DNA from: Baffinella frigidus
Lineage: Eukaryota; Cryptophyceae; Cryptomonadales; Baffinellaceae
Direction: 5' to 3'
Assembly (NCBI GenBank): GCA_026770585.1
Contig: MU646857.1
Location: forward strand, 50,664 to 69,975
Length of the DNA: 19,312 nucleotides
The translations under genes and the position numbers were made by a program. Positions 8,300 to 14,625 of the stretch are shown piece by piece. A model generated the notes under the pieces. It worked only from the letters and a program-made list of their open reading frames with translations. It did no database searches and had not been told where the DNA came from. How positions within the stretch are numbered: position 1 is the first letter of the stretch; the number at the start of each line of letters is the position of its first letter.

Positions 8300-8516
8300 A
8301 AGAAAACCCTTGCTTGAGGGTCGGTCGGTCGGCGTTTTCTTAAAATAAGAAAACCGAGCGAGAATCCGGTCGGTCCGATTTCCTTAGGGTTAAGAAAACG
8401 CACGAAAGCGGTCGGTACGCGTTTTCTTACAAGTTAAGAAAACGCAGGAAAGCGGTCGGTCCACGTTTTCTTAAAGTCAAGAAAACGCTGGGAGAAGACG
8501 GTCGGTTCTCGTAAGA
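8300..8516 (+). repeat. Five palindromic tandem units with a 43-47-bp period
   Basis: AAGAAAAC starts at 8300, 8347, 8392, 8436 and 8479. Each unit runs AAGAAAACGC, a spacer with GGTCGGT, then GCGTTTTCTT or a diverged form, so most units can fold into a hairpin. The GGTCGGT core is the most constant part; it is doubled in the first unit. This lies inside element B and could be a reiterated protein-binding site. Confidence 0.85.
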
Positions 8517-8671
8517 AAGCGCCTCATCGTAGGACCCTACTCCCCTCTTCACATGTACATGTAGAATCGCCGCAGGGCCCGAGTCAGGCATGCTGTGGTG
8601 AGGACGAGGAGTAATCTCAGTTGGAGGGCGCGGCGAAGTGTTGAACGCGAGGGAGGGGAGGGGTGGGGGGT

Positions 8672-8770
8672 TTAAGAAACAAGAAGGACTAAGAAACAAG
8701 TTGAGCGTTTTTAAAACAAAAAGAATTAAGAAACGAAACAAGAAGGATTAAGAAACAAGGCGAGCGTTTT
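8672..8770 (+). repeat. Two copies of an AAGAAACAAG-GAGCGTTTTT repeat
   Basis: AAGAAACAAGAAGGACTAAG, then AAACAAG-TGAGCGTTTTT, is repeated about 50 bp downstream with AAGGATTAAG and GCGAGCGTTTTT. Purine-rich, non-coding, inside element B. Confidence 0.7.
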
Positions 8771-8784
8771 TGGGTAACTCGAAA

Positions 8785-8876
8785 TTAAGGACACACACCG
8801 CCCCTAGGGTGGTCCTATGCTCCCAGGACAAGCCCTACTGCAGGACCCTATAATTTAGGGCGATGCGTGTCCTTAC
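8785..8876. other. Foldback nested in element B
   Basis: TTAAGGACACACACCGCCC on the left pairs imperfectly with GGGCGATGCGTGTCCTTA on the right. Inside, CCTAGGGTGGTCCTA faces CAGGACCCTATAATTTAGGG. The left flank GTAACTCGAAATTAAGG resembles GTTACTCGAGGTTAAGG in the insertion at about 10917-11000, so the two may be related. Confidence 0.55.
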
Positions 8877-8966
8877 TCGCGAGTACAGGGGTACCTCGCT
8901 CATCAGAAGGACCTGCCTAAGACCTCTTGGGGTTCGAATTTGACCCCCTGGCCACTTAAGAGATAC

Positions 8967-9090
8967 TCTTAACCCTAAACCCTAAACCTTAAACCCTAAA
9001 CCCTAAACCCTAAATCCTAATCCCTTAACCTTACACCCTCAACCCTCAACCTTGAAACCATGATCCCTTCAACCTAAACCCCGAGCCCCA
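8967..9090 (+). repeat. CCCTAAA array right of element B
   Basis: CTTAACCCTAAACCCTAAAC and following units, degrading toward 9090 (CCCCGAGCCCCAACCCCCC). It is in the same orientation as 6929-8233 and is most simply the other half of the array split by element B. Confidence 0.9.
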
Positions 9091-9208
9091 ACCCCCCACG
9101 GGTGTGCTGCATGTGGGCAGGCAGGCGAGACGAGGGGGGGCTCACGATGTAGGTGCACGTATCCGAAAAGAATTTGTGAACAGAAGACTTATTTGGACGC
9201 GACTCAGT

Positions 9209-9409
9209 TCATTTTTTTTTTAAATAGTCCTTTAAAAGACCTGTAATTGCTTTAAAACCCGTTGTAGTGCTGACAAGTCCACCATTAACGACCACCTTAA
9301 GGTACTCGTCCACGTATCCTTGTTGCATTAGCGAACAGCAGACCCTTGCTCTTGTGGGCCAGAACTCCAACTGAGCGGGAACTCCGACGTTGTCGCACCA
9401 GATGGACAA
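9209..9409 (-). CDS. Unrecognised protein-like fragment (66 aa), possible exon
   Basis: The minus frame has balanced composition and ends in Lys codons before TAA (GGLVSTTTGFKAITGLLKDYLKKK region, residues about 43-66). It is less GC-rich than its surroundings and not derived from any repeat seen here. The first ATG (9409) lies right at the edge of foldback F. On the minus strand TTCCCGCTCAG, just upstream of TTGGAG, would serve as an acceptor, so this may be a last exon cut off from its gene by F. No family is recognised. Confidence 0.3.
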   Translation of the reverse strand: MSIWCDNVGVPAQLEFWPTRARVCCSLMQQGYVDEYLKVVVNGGLVSTTTGFKAITGLLKDYLKKK

Positions 9410-9705
9410 CAGGGCTATCTACTTGTGATCCGAAAGTCAGCATGGCCTTTCTACAAAACAAATTCCGGTGTCCGACTATGTTGGGAGCTCGGAGAACCGA
9501 AAGGACCTAAAAAACCTAAAGAACCTGAAGGACTTGGCGCATGGAAGAAAAGGAAAGCACGCCCCGGCAGACCGCAAAGCATTGATTGCCTTTCATCCTT
9601 CAGGTCATTCAGGTTCTTCGAGCTCCCAACATAGGCGGACACCGGAACTTGTTCTGTAGAAAGGCCATGCTTCCTTTCGGATCATATCAAGCTCCCCTGT
9701 ACAGA
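9408..9705. mobile_element. Foldback element F (core 9426-9684)
   Basis: The left core starts TGATCCGAAAGTCAGCATGG and the right core ends CTTTCGGATCA. Arms of about 90-110 bp pair through GGCCTTTCTAC, TTCCGGTGTCCG, CTATGTTGGGAGCTC and AACCTGAAGGAC, leaving a centre of about 55 bp. Weaker similarity (ACAGGG-ACTTG) extends the arms outward. Single-arm relatives are at 3295-3399, about 15340-15372 and, inverted, about 18512-18537. The two overlapping ORFs inside read the arms and are not genes. Confidence 0.8.
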
Positions 9706-9861
9706 GGATCGCGGCAGAAACCGGCGTTGCCTGTCTTTGCCTACAGAGACCTTCATTACTACCAACACGGCCGCCATGTGTGCCGCGGAATTTTTGCTCT
9801 AATGTATGCCACACCTTGCAAGACCCGTGCGGGGGAGGGCCTTGGGGAAGGGCCTCCTGAC

Positions 9862-9957
9862 AAATGAATTTATTAAAAGGATAAATCTTCCTCTTAATCC
9901 TTTTAATAAATTCATTTCTGAGCTCAGACAAGATTCATCCTTTTAATAAATTCATTT
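9862..9957. repeat. Three copies of a 21-bp AT-rich motif, one inverted
   Basis: AAATGAATTTATTAAAAGGAT at 9862-9882 is followed by its exact reverse complement at 9897-9917 and again at 9937-9957, exactly 40 bp apart. G/C-rich flanks (GGGCCTCCTGAC left; CTCCTCCCCATGGGGAGG right) give further pairing. The first two copies form a hairpin with a 14-nt loop. It is an AT-rich island in GC-rich DNA and unexplained by a gene. Confidence 0.85.
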
Positions 9958-9990
9958 CTCCTCCCCATGGGGAGGGGCCTCGCCTCTGCG

Positions 9991-10112
9991 TACAGGAAAA
10001 CCTCACTCATAAGAAAGCGCCCCCCACCAGGACCCTACAGTAGGGACCATGCCGAGGGCCTTACGGTGGTCCTAGGGGGGGGGCACTTTCTTATGAGCGA
10101 GGCACCCCTGTA
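9991..10112. mobile_element. Family C hairpin MITE, copy 1 (122 bp)
   Basis: It starts TACAGGAAAACCTCACTCAT and ends ATGAGCGAGGCACCCCTGTA. Arms continue through AAGAAAGYGCCCCCC and TAGGACC and fold almost completely. Length and layout match three other copies in the window. No coding capacity. Confidence 0.9.
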
Positions 10113-10197
10113 CATGTACCCCTCGCGGCCAGCAATGCGCTCTCTCACCCGCAAAGTCATACACGAGGCGCTGGCATTGCCCGCGAGCGCCGGTTCT

Positions 10198-10228
10198 CTT
10201 CTTCTTCTTCTCCTTCTTCTTCTTCTTT
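10198..10228 (+). repeat. (CTT)n microsatellite
   Basis: About ten CTT triplets with one CTC interruption, 85 bp right of the family C copy. Confidence 0.9.
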
Positions 10229-10271
10229 ATTACTCTCGATACAGGTCCTAGACAGGCCCTTAAGCCTTGAG

Positions 10272-10796
10272 ATGAGTGATACAACAGTCTATGAGCCTCA
10301 AGGAACGAGCCCGTCAGCGAGCGAGTCGCGCGCGCCCTCCCAGGTGAGCACGCGTGTCTTCCCACGCTCGTCGCTGAACCCGACCGTGAGGACCGGGTCC
10401 TGGACGGGCCCGCCTCAGAGGAAACGGGCTCGTCCAGGACCCGGTCCTCACACTGACCCCTCCAGGCCTGCGGCGGCAGCCTCCACGAAACGTAGTCGCG
10501 AGGGCTCAGGGCGGCGCGGGCACGGGGAGGGGGGCAGGGGAAGGCGGCGCGGCAGGCGCGACAGGCGCGACAGGAGGCGCAGCGAGAGGCGCAGGGCGAG
10601 CCTGGAGGAGTGGCGCGGGTTGTTCATGCTCCGGCGGGGGAGCCGGCGCTACGTGGAGCGGCGCGTGGTGCGCTACGTGGAGTGGCGCGTGGGCGATCTC
10701 GCTCGGGTCCGCGTTGATGTCTCGGGGATGCGCGACCATTTTCCGAACGGGGACGTAGGCCTTCTTGGGCTTGGGTCCTGCCACCCACCGCGCTGA
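10272..10796 (+). CDS. Arg-rich ORF (174 aa), weak
   Basis: The plus frame is open for 174 codons with a strongly basic Arg-rich middle (residues about 75-125) and no recognised domain. It reads through a perfect-looking hairpin (10386-10451) and into a duplicated segment. The antisense frame at 10506-10784 is also open for 92 codons (starting MAGPKPKKAYVPVRKM, then His/Pro/Ala-rich) and looks as protein-like at its N-terminus. At most one is real, and GC-rich composition alone can keep both open. Confidence 0.2.
   Translation: MSDTTVYEPQGTSPSASESRAPSQVSTRVFPRSSLNPTVRTGSWTGPPQRKRARPGPGPHTDPSRPAAAASTKRSREGSGRRGHGEGGRGRRRGRRDRRDRRRSERRRASLEEWRGLFMLRRGSRRYVERRVVRYVEWRVGDLARVRVDVSGMRDHFPNGDVGLLGLGSCHPPR
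10386..10451. other. 27-bp inverted repeat, one mismatch, 12-nt loop
   Basis: GTGAGGACCGGGTCCTGGAC plus GGGCCCG (10386-10412) is the reverse complement of 10425-10451 except for one position. Each arm itself contains a smaller palindrome (AGGACCGGGTCCT). Such a GC-rich stem would be very stable as DNA cruciform or RNA. It is unrelated to the MITE families here. Confidence 0.9.
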
Positions 10797-11047
10797 GTCA
10801 GCCGCCAGACCCTAACCGCGTGAACACCAACGTTCCCTTCTCCTGCGAATTGCATCAAGTAACGTACACCTTCTTGGGCTTGGGTCCTGCCACCCGCCGC
10901 GCTGAGTCAGCCACCATTCTGGGGTTACTCGAGGTTAAGGTCACACCATTTTGAGGGGTCTGGTGTGCAGACCTTGAATAGCAAGGTCCGCAGAAAAAGG
11001 TAACCGCTGGAACACCAACGTCCCATCCTCCTCCGAATGCATCAAGT
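10753..11047 (+). repeat. Segmental direct duplication with an insertion in copy 2
   Basis: Copy 1 (10753-10860) and copy 2 (10862-11047) share CCTTCTTGGGCTTGGGTCCT, GCCACCC-CCGCGCTGAGTCAG, TAACCGC, GAACACCAACGT and CGAAT-GCATCAAGT. Copy 2 carries about 84 extra bases (10917-11000) with pairing ends. Copy 1 thus acts as the empty site. Confidence 0.8.
10917..11000. mobile_element. About 84-bp insertion with foldback character
   Basis: Absent from the neighbouring duplicate. It begins near GGTTACTCGAGGTTAAGGTC and ends near GCAGAAAAAGGTAACC, with inner pairing between AAGGTCACACCA and TGGTGTGCAGACCTT. The GGTTAC and GTAACC tips are reverse complements. The start resembles the foldback at 8785 in element B. 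Confidence 0.6.
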
Positions 11048-11080
11048 GAAAGCCGGAGTGCGCCCCAATGCCCTTAACCC

Positions 11081-11201
11081 TACAGGGGTACCTTGCTCAT
11101 AAGAAACCGCCCCCCCCCTAGGACCACCATAGTACCCTAGGCATAGTCCTACTGTAGGGTCCTAGGGGGGGGCGTTTTTTTATGAGCGAGGTACCCCTGT
11201 A
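11081..11201. mobile_element. Family C hairpin MITE, copy 2 (121 bp)
   Basis: Starts TACAGGGGTACCTTGCTCAT and ends ATGAGCGAGGTACCCCTGTA, with AAGAAACCGCCCCCC and CCTAGGACC-type arms. The flanks AACCC (11076-11080) and AACCC (11202-11206) could be a 5-bp target duplication, although AACCC is common in this window. Confidence 0.9.
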
Positions 11202-11411
11202 AACCCTGTCAGCCACTGGTGCCACCCGGCACGCCTCGTCAGCCACGCCCGGCACCCGCCACGCTGCCACGCCAGGGCACTAGAAACATCCACTTTTGAC
11301 ATCTTTCAAGGGAAATTCCTGGCATTCTTAAGTCAACCGAGACAGATCTGTTGCGGATAAGGCGTCGGTTTCCCTCGATCATTTTGGCGTGGTGATTCAG
11401 GGACGCCCGCC

Positions 11412-11602
11412 ACCCAAGGGGGGAGAGGGGGGGGGTGAGAGAGAGAAAGGGAGAGAGAGACAGGGAGAGGGAGGGAGAGAGAGAGAGCGGGGGGGAGGGG
11501 AGAGGGTAGAGGACGGGTGGTGGAGGGAGAAAGAGAGAGGGAGGCAGGGGAGGAGATACAAGGGCAGCGGGACAGACAGCGGTAGGGGGGGGGGACACCC
11601 GC
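11412..11602 (+). repeat. 190-bp purine-rich GA tract
   Basis: Almost pure G and A on the plus strand (GAGAGAGA, GGGAGAGGG and G-runs) with very few pyrimidines. All six frames across it yield low-complexity ORFs. Mirror-symmetric GA stretches of this kind can form triplex DNA. Confidence 0.9.
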
Positions 11603-11611
11603 CACGCTGAG

Positions 11612-11848
11612 TCAGGAACGCCCACCACACATCGGAATATCATTCTCAGCAACTGCTTGATGAACTTCACACGCCACATTTTCATAATCGAAAGAAGTAT
11701 CGTTTATTTTGGTAACACAGGCTTTATCACCATAATCTGCATATCTTGACATCCAACTAAAGACATCCTCGCTCGCTGAGTCACGAACCGTCTCTTCTCT
11801 CCGCCATCCAGACCGCACACAGCGGACTACAAAGGGATTTTCGGGCAC
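11612..11848 (-). CDS. Unrecognised protein-like fragment (78 aa)
   Basis: Minus frame with balanced composition, rich in Asp, Glu, Val and Ala, for example SWMSRYADYGDKACVTK at about residues 31-47, ending MCGGRS before TGA. Bases 11640-11760 are clearly less GC-rich than their neighbours and are not repetitive, which suggests a genuine exon or gene remnant. It sits between the GA tract and a foldback whose left arm overlaps its N-terminal codons. No family is recognised and no splice model is forced. Confidence 0.3.
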   Translation of the reverse strand: MPENPFVVRCVRSGWRREETVRDSASEDVFSWMSRYADYGDKACVTKINDTSFDYENVACEVHQAVAENDIPMCGGRS

Positions 11849-11974
11849 TCAGGGCCCGAGTTTCCGTTACCTTATCCGTAGGAACCCCCCTATACCCCTA
11901 CGGGTTGCCTACCGTAGGGTCCCAGGTCTTGTCACTTAGGGATTATTCAAAATCCCTTCAAAGTCCGCTGTGTG
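11816..11974. mobile_element. Foldback of 159 bp
   Basis: CACACAGCGGACTACAAAGG (11816 onward, through GATTTT at 11841) pairs with AAAATCCCTTCAAAGTCCGC through TGTGTG (11948-11974) with three mismatches. An inner hairpin uses CCGTAGG and CCTACGG around 11877-11905. It overlaps the 3' end of the AT-hook gene by a few bases. Confidence 0.65.
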
Positions 11975-12676
11975 GGCAGGGCCACGCCTGGGCCACGTCC
12001 AGTACACGCAACACCACACCGTTTCCACGCGCGGGATCACCCAGATCATCCACTGCGCTGCGGCACGGGTGGGGCAGGTGGCAGGTGGCGGGGGGCGGGG
12101 GGCGGGGGGCGGGGGGCGGGGGGCGCGGGACAGGGTGCAGGGTGCAGGTTGCAGGGTGCAGGTTGCAGGTTGCAGGGTGCAGGGGGGCAGGGGGGCAGGT
12201 CACAGGGTGCAGGGGCTGACCTTCTGCATGTGCGGCGTCGCCCCCCTCGGCGCGCGCAGGCTCCAGAGGCTTCCGCTGCACGGGCGGGAGCCCGTCCTTG
12301 CGAGGCCGCCCGCGCCCCCGCTTCAGCCCCCCCAACCCCCCCTCTGGCAACCCCATTGCTGCACCTGCGAAAAACACCCTTTCGGATCACTAACTAAGCT
12401 CAAGCGCGTGCTTACCTGTGTGAGTCACACACTGGCCGGAGTACCCTGCACCCGTCCCGTCCACCTCCCGCACTGCTTTTCACAACCCCACCTTACACCG
12501 CACCGCTCAGCGTGTGCTCCTGCCTCCCTCACGCGGCCACGCACAGCGCCGCCGCTGCCGCGCCAATCTGCCTGCCGCACCACAAACACAAGCACACGGC
12601 ACACGCAAACGCAGACGCACACTTCTGGCTGGGGCCGCGGATAGAGTATCGACCTGCCCCCCCGGAGACACCCCCG

Positions 12677-12717
<41 letters not shown>

Positions 12718-13923
12718 GACCAGAAAGGTGGCGCTGCCGCCCTCCCCGCCCAGCCCCCCCTCGCCCCCGAGCGACGCATCCAGAGGCTTCGGTTGGGGCT
12801 TCTTGGGGGGCCTTCGCGGCGCCTGCGGGTCCCCTGCTGGCATCCCGTCCTTGCGCGGCCGCCCGATCGGCTGCTTCACCTTGAACACCCCTGACTGTGG
12901 TGGCAGCCCGTCCTTCCTGGGTCGCCCGCGCGGCCTCTTGGCTTGCTGCTGCACCACAGGCGCCCCCACAGCGTCCGCCTGCTCGACCGGAGGCCCCGGC
13001 GCAATCCCACCCGCGCCTTGGTGAACAGACGCACCCACCACGGCTGCGAACCCCATCGGAGGAACCGCCCCGTCCATCTTGGGCGCTTCGGGCGCTGCTA
13101 AAGCCCCGGCCAGCGCGGCGGCCGCCCCGCCCGACCCCGAGGTGGGGCACGTCCTCCGGTTGTGCCCTACCAGCCCGCATGCGCCGCAGATCCGCTTCCC
13201 CACCTCCTTCTTGTCCTCCTCTTTTTCCGCCTCCTCTGCCCCCTCGGCGAGGCGTTGCGGACATGTGCGCTTGTTGTGCCCTGCCTCGCCGCAGCGACCA
13301 CAGATGCGCTTCAGACCATCCAGGTTGGGCGGCGGCTTCGGCTGCGGAGGTCGCCCGTCCTTCCGCGGACGCCCCCGAGGCCGCTTTGATCCCACCCCCC
13401 CTGCACCTACTCCCCACACATCCCACGTCAGCAGCCACACCACAATTTGTTCCAAAAAATCCGCATTGGCCAGAGATGAGTAGGTAGATACCTTCGCCCT
13501 CTCCTCCTCCCTCTCCTCCATCGCTGGATGTGGGCTTGGCGGAACCTGCGGGGACAACTGCCCATGCAAAAAATGTGTAAGCCAGCGCAGCTGCACGCGT
13601 TCCAGCCTTGGGAAGATGCGGCTGGAGAAACAATCTGCCCCCCCCGCAACACAACACCCTGACCGCGTGGGCTGTGCACCGCGCCAAGTGGCACCAATCA
13701 GCGCCAAATCAGCGAGGCACACCTGGAATGGCGACATTGATCCCCTGGGCTGGCATGGCTGGGTCAGCAGGAAGTCCCGGAAGTCCGACGGCATCCGCGA
13801 GCATCTTAGAGTGCTCCTTGACACCGCCCACAGGCGGCCCAGGCTCGTCCGGCATCGCGCACAAGCGCGGCAATACCTCAAGCCTCTACACGCCCGCCGA
13901 CTGCCGCCGCACTGAGACTGCAA
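11958..13923 (-). CDS. AT-hook, CCHC zinc-knuckle nucleic-acid-binding protein (spliced, about 558 aa)
   Basis: Exon 1 (13923-12654) encodes 423 residues plus one base; exon 2 (12364-11958) joins in phase to give about 558 residues. Visible domains: AT-hooks with GRPRKDG at residues 180-190, 329-339, 350-360 and, in exon 2, 438-448; CCHC knuckles of spacing C-x2-C-x4-H-x4-C at 208-221 (CGRCGEAGHNKRTC) and 246-259 (CGACGLVGHNRRTC), linked by a Glu/Lys stretch. A polyAla run (403-415) comes from a CCG microsatellite. AT-hooks bind the minor groove of AT-rich DNA and CCHC knuckles bind single-stranded nucleic acid, so a nuclear chromatin or RNA-associated role is likely. No transposase, reverse transcriptase or other enzyme domain is seen. 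The start is uncertain: ATG at residue 135 (MEEREEER) is an alternative. The Pro/Cys-rich C-terminus is encoded by a minisatellite. Overlapping frames on both strands are shadows. Confidence 0.7.
12064..12215 (+). repeat. G-rich minisatellite encoding the C-terminus of the AT-hook protein
   Basis: Five or more GGCGGGG-type runs (about 12085-12128) followed by alternating GCAGGGTGCAG and GCAGGTTGCAG units. On the minus strand it encodes the repetitive Cys/His/Pro tail (HPATCNLHPATCTLHP). The G-runs on the plus strand, which is the template strand for this gene, have the pattern expected of G-quadruplex formers. Confidence 0.85.
12365..12653 (-). other. Intron of the AT-hook gene, with possible 57-nt internal exon
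   Basis: Donor GCAG/GTCGAT at 12654/12653 and acceptor TTTTTCGCAG/GTGCAG at 12365/12364 give a phase-1 intron of 289 bp joining two AT-hook-bearing frames. A better donor, ACACAG/GTAAGC, lies at 12416/12415, only 51 bp before the acceptor. With an acceptor AAAAGCAG at 12473 this defines a 57-nt exon (12472-12416) that also keeps the frame. The weak point of that version is its acceptor, which lacks a pyrimidine tract. Either model keeps the fourth AT-hook. Confidence 0.55.
12678..12716 (+). repeat. (CCG)13 microsatellite
   Basis: Thirteen uninterrupted CCG triplets; on the minus strand they read as the polyAla run of the AT-hook protein (GCG frame). Confidence 0.95.
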
Positions 13924-14030
13924 CTGGGGCGAGACGCGGGCCGTTGCTTCGGGCCTGCTTCGTACCCTCCCGGCCGCGCGCGAAAATTGTCGCTCGTGTT
14001 TTTCGAGTTTTCCCGATTATTTTATGATTA

Positions 14031-14037
14031 TTTTATA
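14031..14037 (-). promoter_or_regulatory. TATA-like box of the AT-hook gene
   Basis: On the minus strand TATAAAA lies 108 bp upstream of the ATG at 13923, in a local AT-rich island (AATTATAAAATAATCATAAA) surrounded by GC-rich DNA. Position and orientation fit a core promoter with a start of transcription near 14000. Confidence 0.45.
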
Positions 14038-14063
14038 ATTAATCTGAGTTGACTCATCTTTTT

Positions 14064-14115
14064 GTTTGACCAGTACCGATGTTCTAAACTGGTCAAACTA
14101 ACAAACTGGTCAAAC
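14064..14115. repeat. Three AACTGGTCAAAC motifs, one inverted
   Basis: GTTTGACCAGT (14064-14074) is inverted relative to AAACTGGTCAAAC at 14086-14098 and 14103-14115. They lie just upstream of the AT-hook gene promoter, so they could be regulator sites, or they may be the edge of the adjoining GGTAAC-rich element. Confidence 0.6.
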
Positions 14116-14127
14116 GACTGCCGATTT

Positions 14128-14625
14128 TCCCTAGCAAGGGAGGGCGTAGTTTTTTTTTGGGAACGGTAACAGAGGCTCGTTCCCGGGAACTGTAACAGGG
14201 AATTCTGGGACTACCTGGTACCTTCTTGGTAACGGTAACAGGCTCTCAGGACCTCTGCCCTGTTACCAAGTAAACTCGGTAACAGGGCGCCTGGACCTCA
14301 AAGGATGTTGCCGATTTCTGAAGGGCGGAAACTGCAGTTTCTGACTGTTTTCGCAGAGCAAGAAGCACGCAGTCACTCAGCAACAGGATCACCCCCACAT
14401 GTTCTCGCTCCTAAGAAACTGTAGGGTCCTAGGGGGGTACAAACCTCTGATTTCCCCCCTCTTGGGCGGTAACGGGCTGCTGGCTGCCACCACTGTCCAA
14501 TCACACAGAGAATAGGTCGTCTGAGGGCTCTGTTACCGTCGGTAACGGGGAATCGGCTCCGTTCCCGGGAACGGTAACAGGACCCCCGTTTGTTACCGTG
14601 TTACGCCCAACCTTGTTCCCTAGGG
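14128..14625. mobile_element. Element G: about 500 bp packed with GGTAAC motifs
   Basis: The left end TCCCTAGCAAGGGAGGGCGT matches, inverted and with small gaps, the right end (ACGCCCAACCTTGTTCCCTA). Ten exact GGTAAC or GTTACC sites occur at 14165, 14228, 14234, 14262, 14278, 14468, 14532, 14541, 14573 and 14592, plus near-copies at 14192 and 14600. GTTCCCGGGAAC palindromes sit near both ends. No ORF is convincing. It is best read as a non-autonomous element, or regulatory block, with clustered binding sites. Confidence 0.65.

Larger units (their letters stand above)
8234..8965. mobile_element. Inverted-repeat element B (732 bp) inside the heptamer array
   Basis: Ends are TATCCCTTAAGTGGCCAG on the left and CTGGCCACTTAAGAGATA on the right. 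Both subterminal regions match element A (658-753) in inverse orientation, which fixes the boundaries. Telomere-like repeat lies immediately on both sides, so the array was the insertion site. Inside are two copies of the family-C tip TACAGGGGTACCTCG (about 8280 and 8884, in the same orientation), a palindromic tandem array (8300-8516), an AAGAAACAAG repeat (8672-8770) and a small foldback (8785-8876). No transposase-like frame is present, so it is non-autonomous. Confidence 0.75.

Noticed and set aside
8300-8516. CRISPR array
   Set aside because: Repeats are adjacent palindromes with related, not unique, spacers; there are no cas genes and the setting is eukaryotic.
8927-8950. GGTTCGAAT as a tRNA T-arm
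   Set aside because: The flanking GGGG and CCCC are too far apart for a 7-nt T-loop, and no anticodon or acceptor arms fit. It is part of the right end of element B.
9425-9931. Paired ORFs on both strands over element F
   Set aside because: They encode mirror-like peptides because they read inverted arms.
11239-11685. Ser/Pro/Leu-rich ORFs on the minus strand and Gly/Arg/Glu-rich ORF on plus
   Set aside because: They are translations of the GA/TC tract.
12425-13687. 420-aa minus-strand ORF
   Set aside because: It overlaps the AT-hook exon in another frame, is dominated by Gly/Ala/Arg/Ser from GC-rich triplets and has no domain; it is a shadow.
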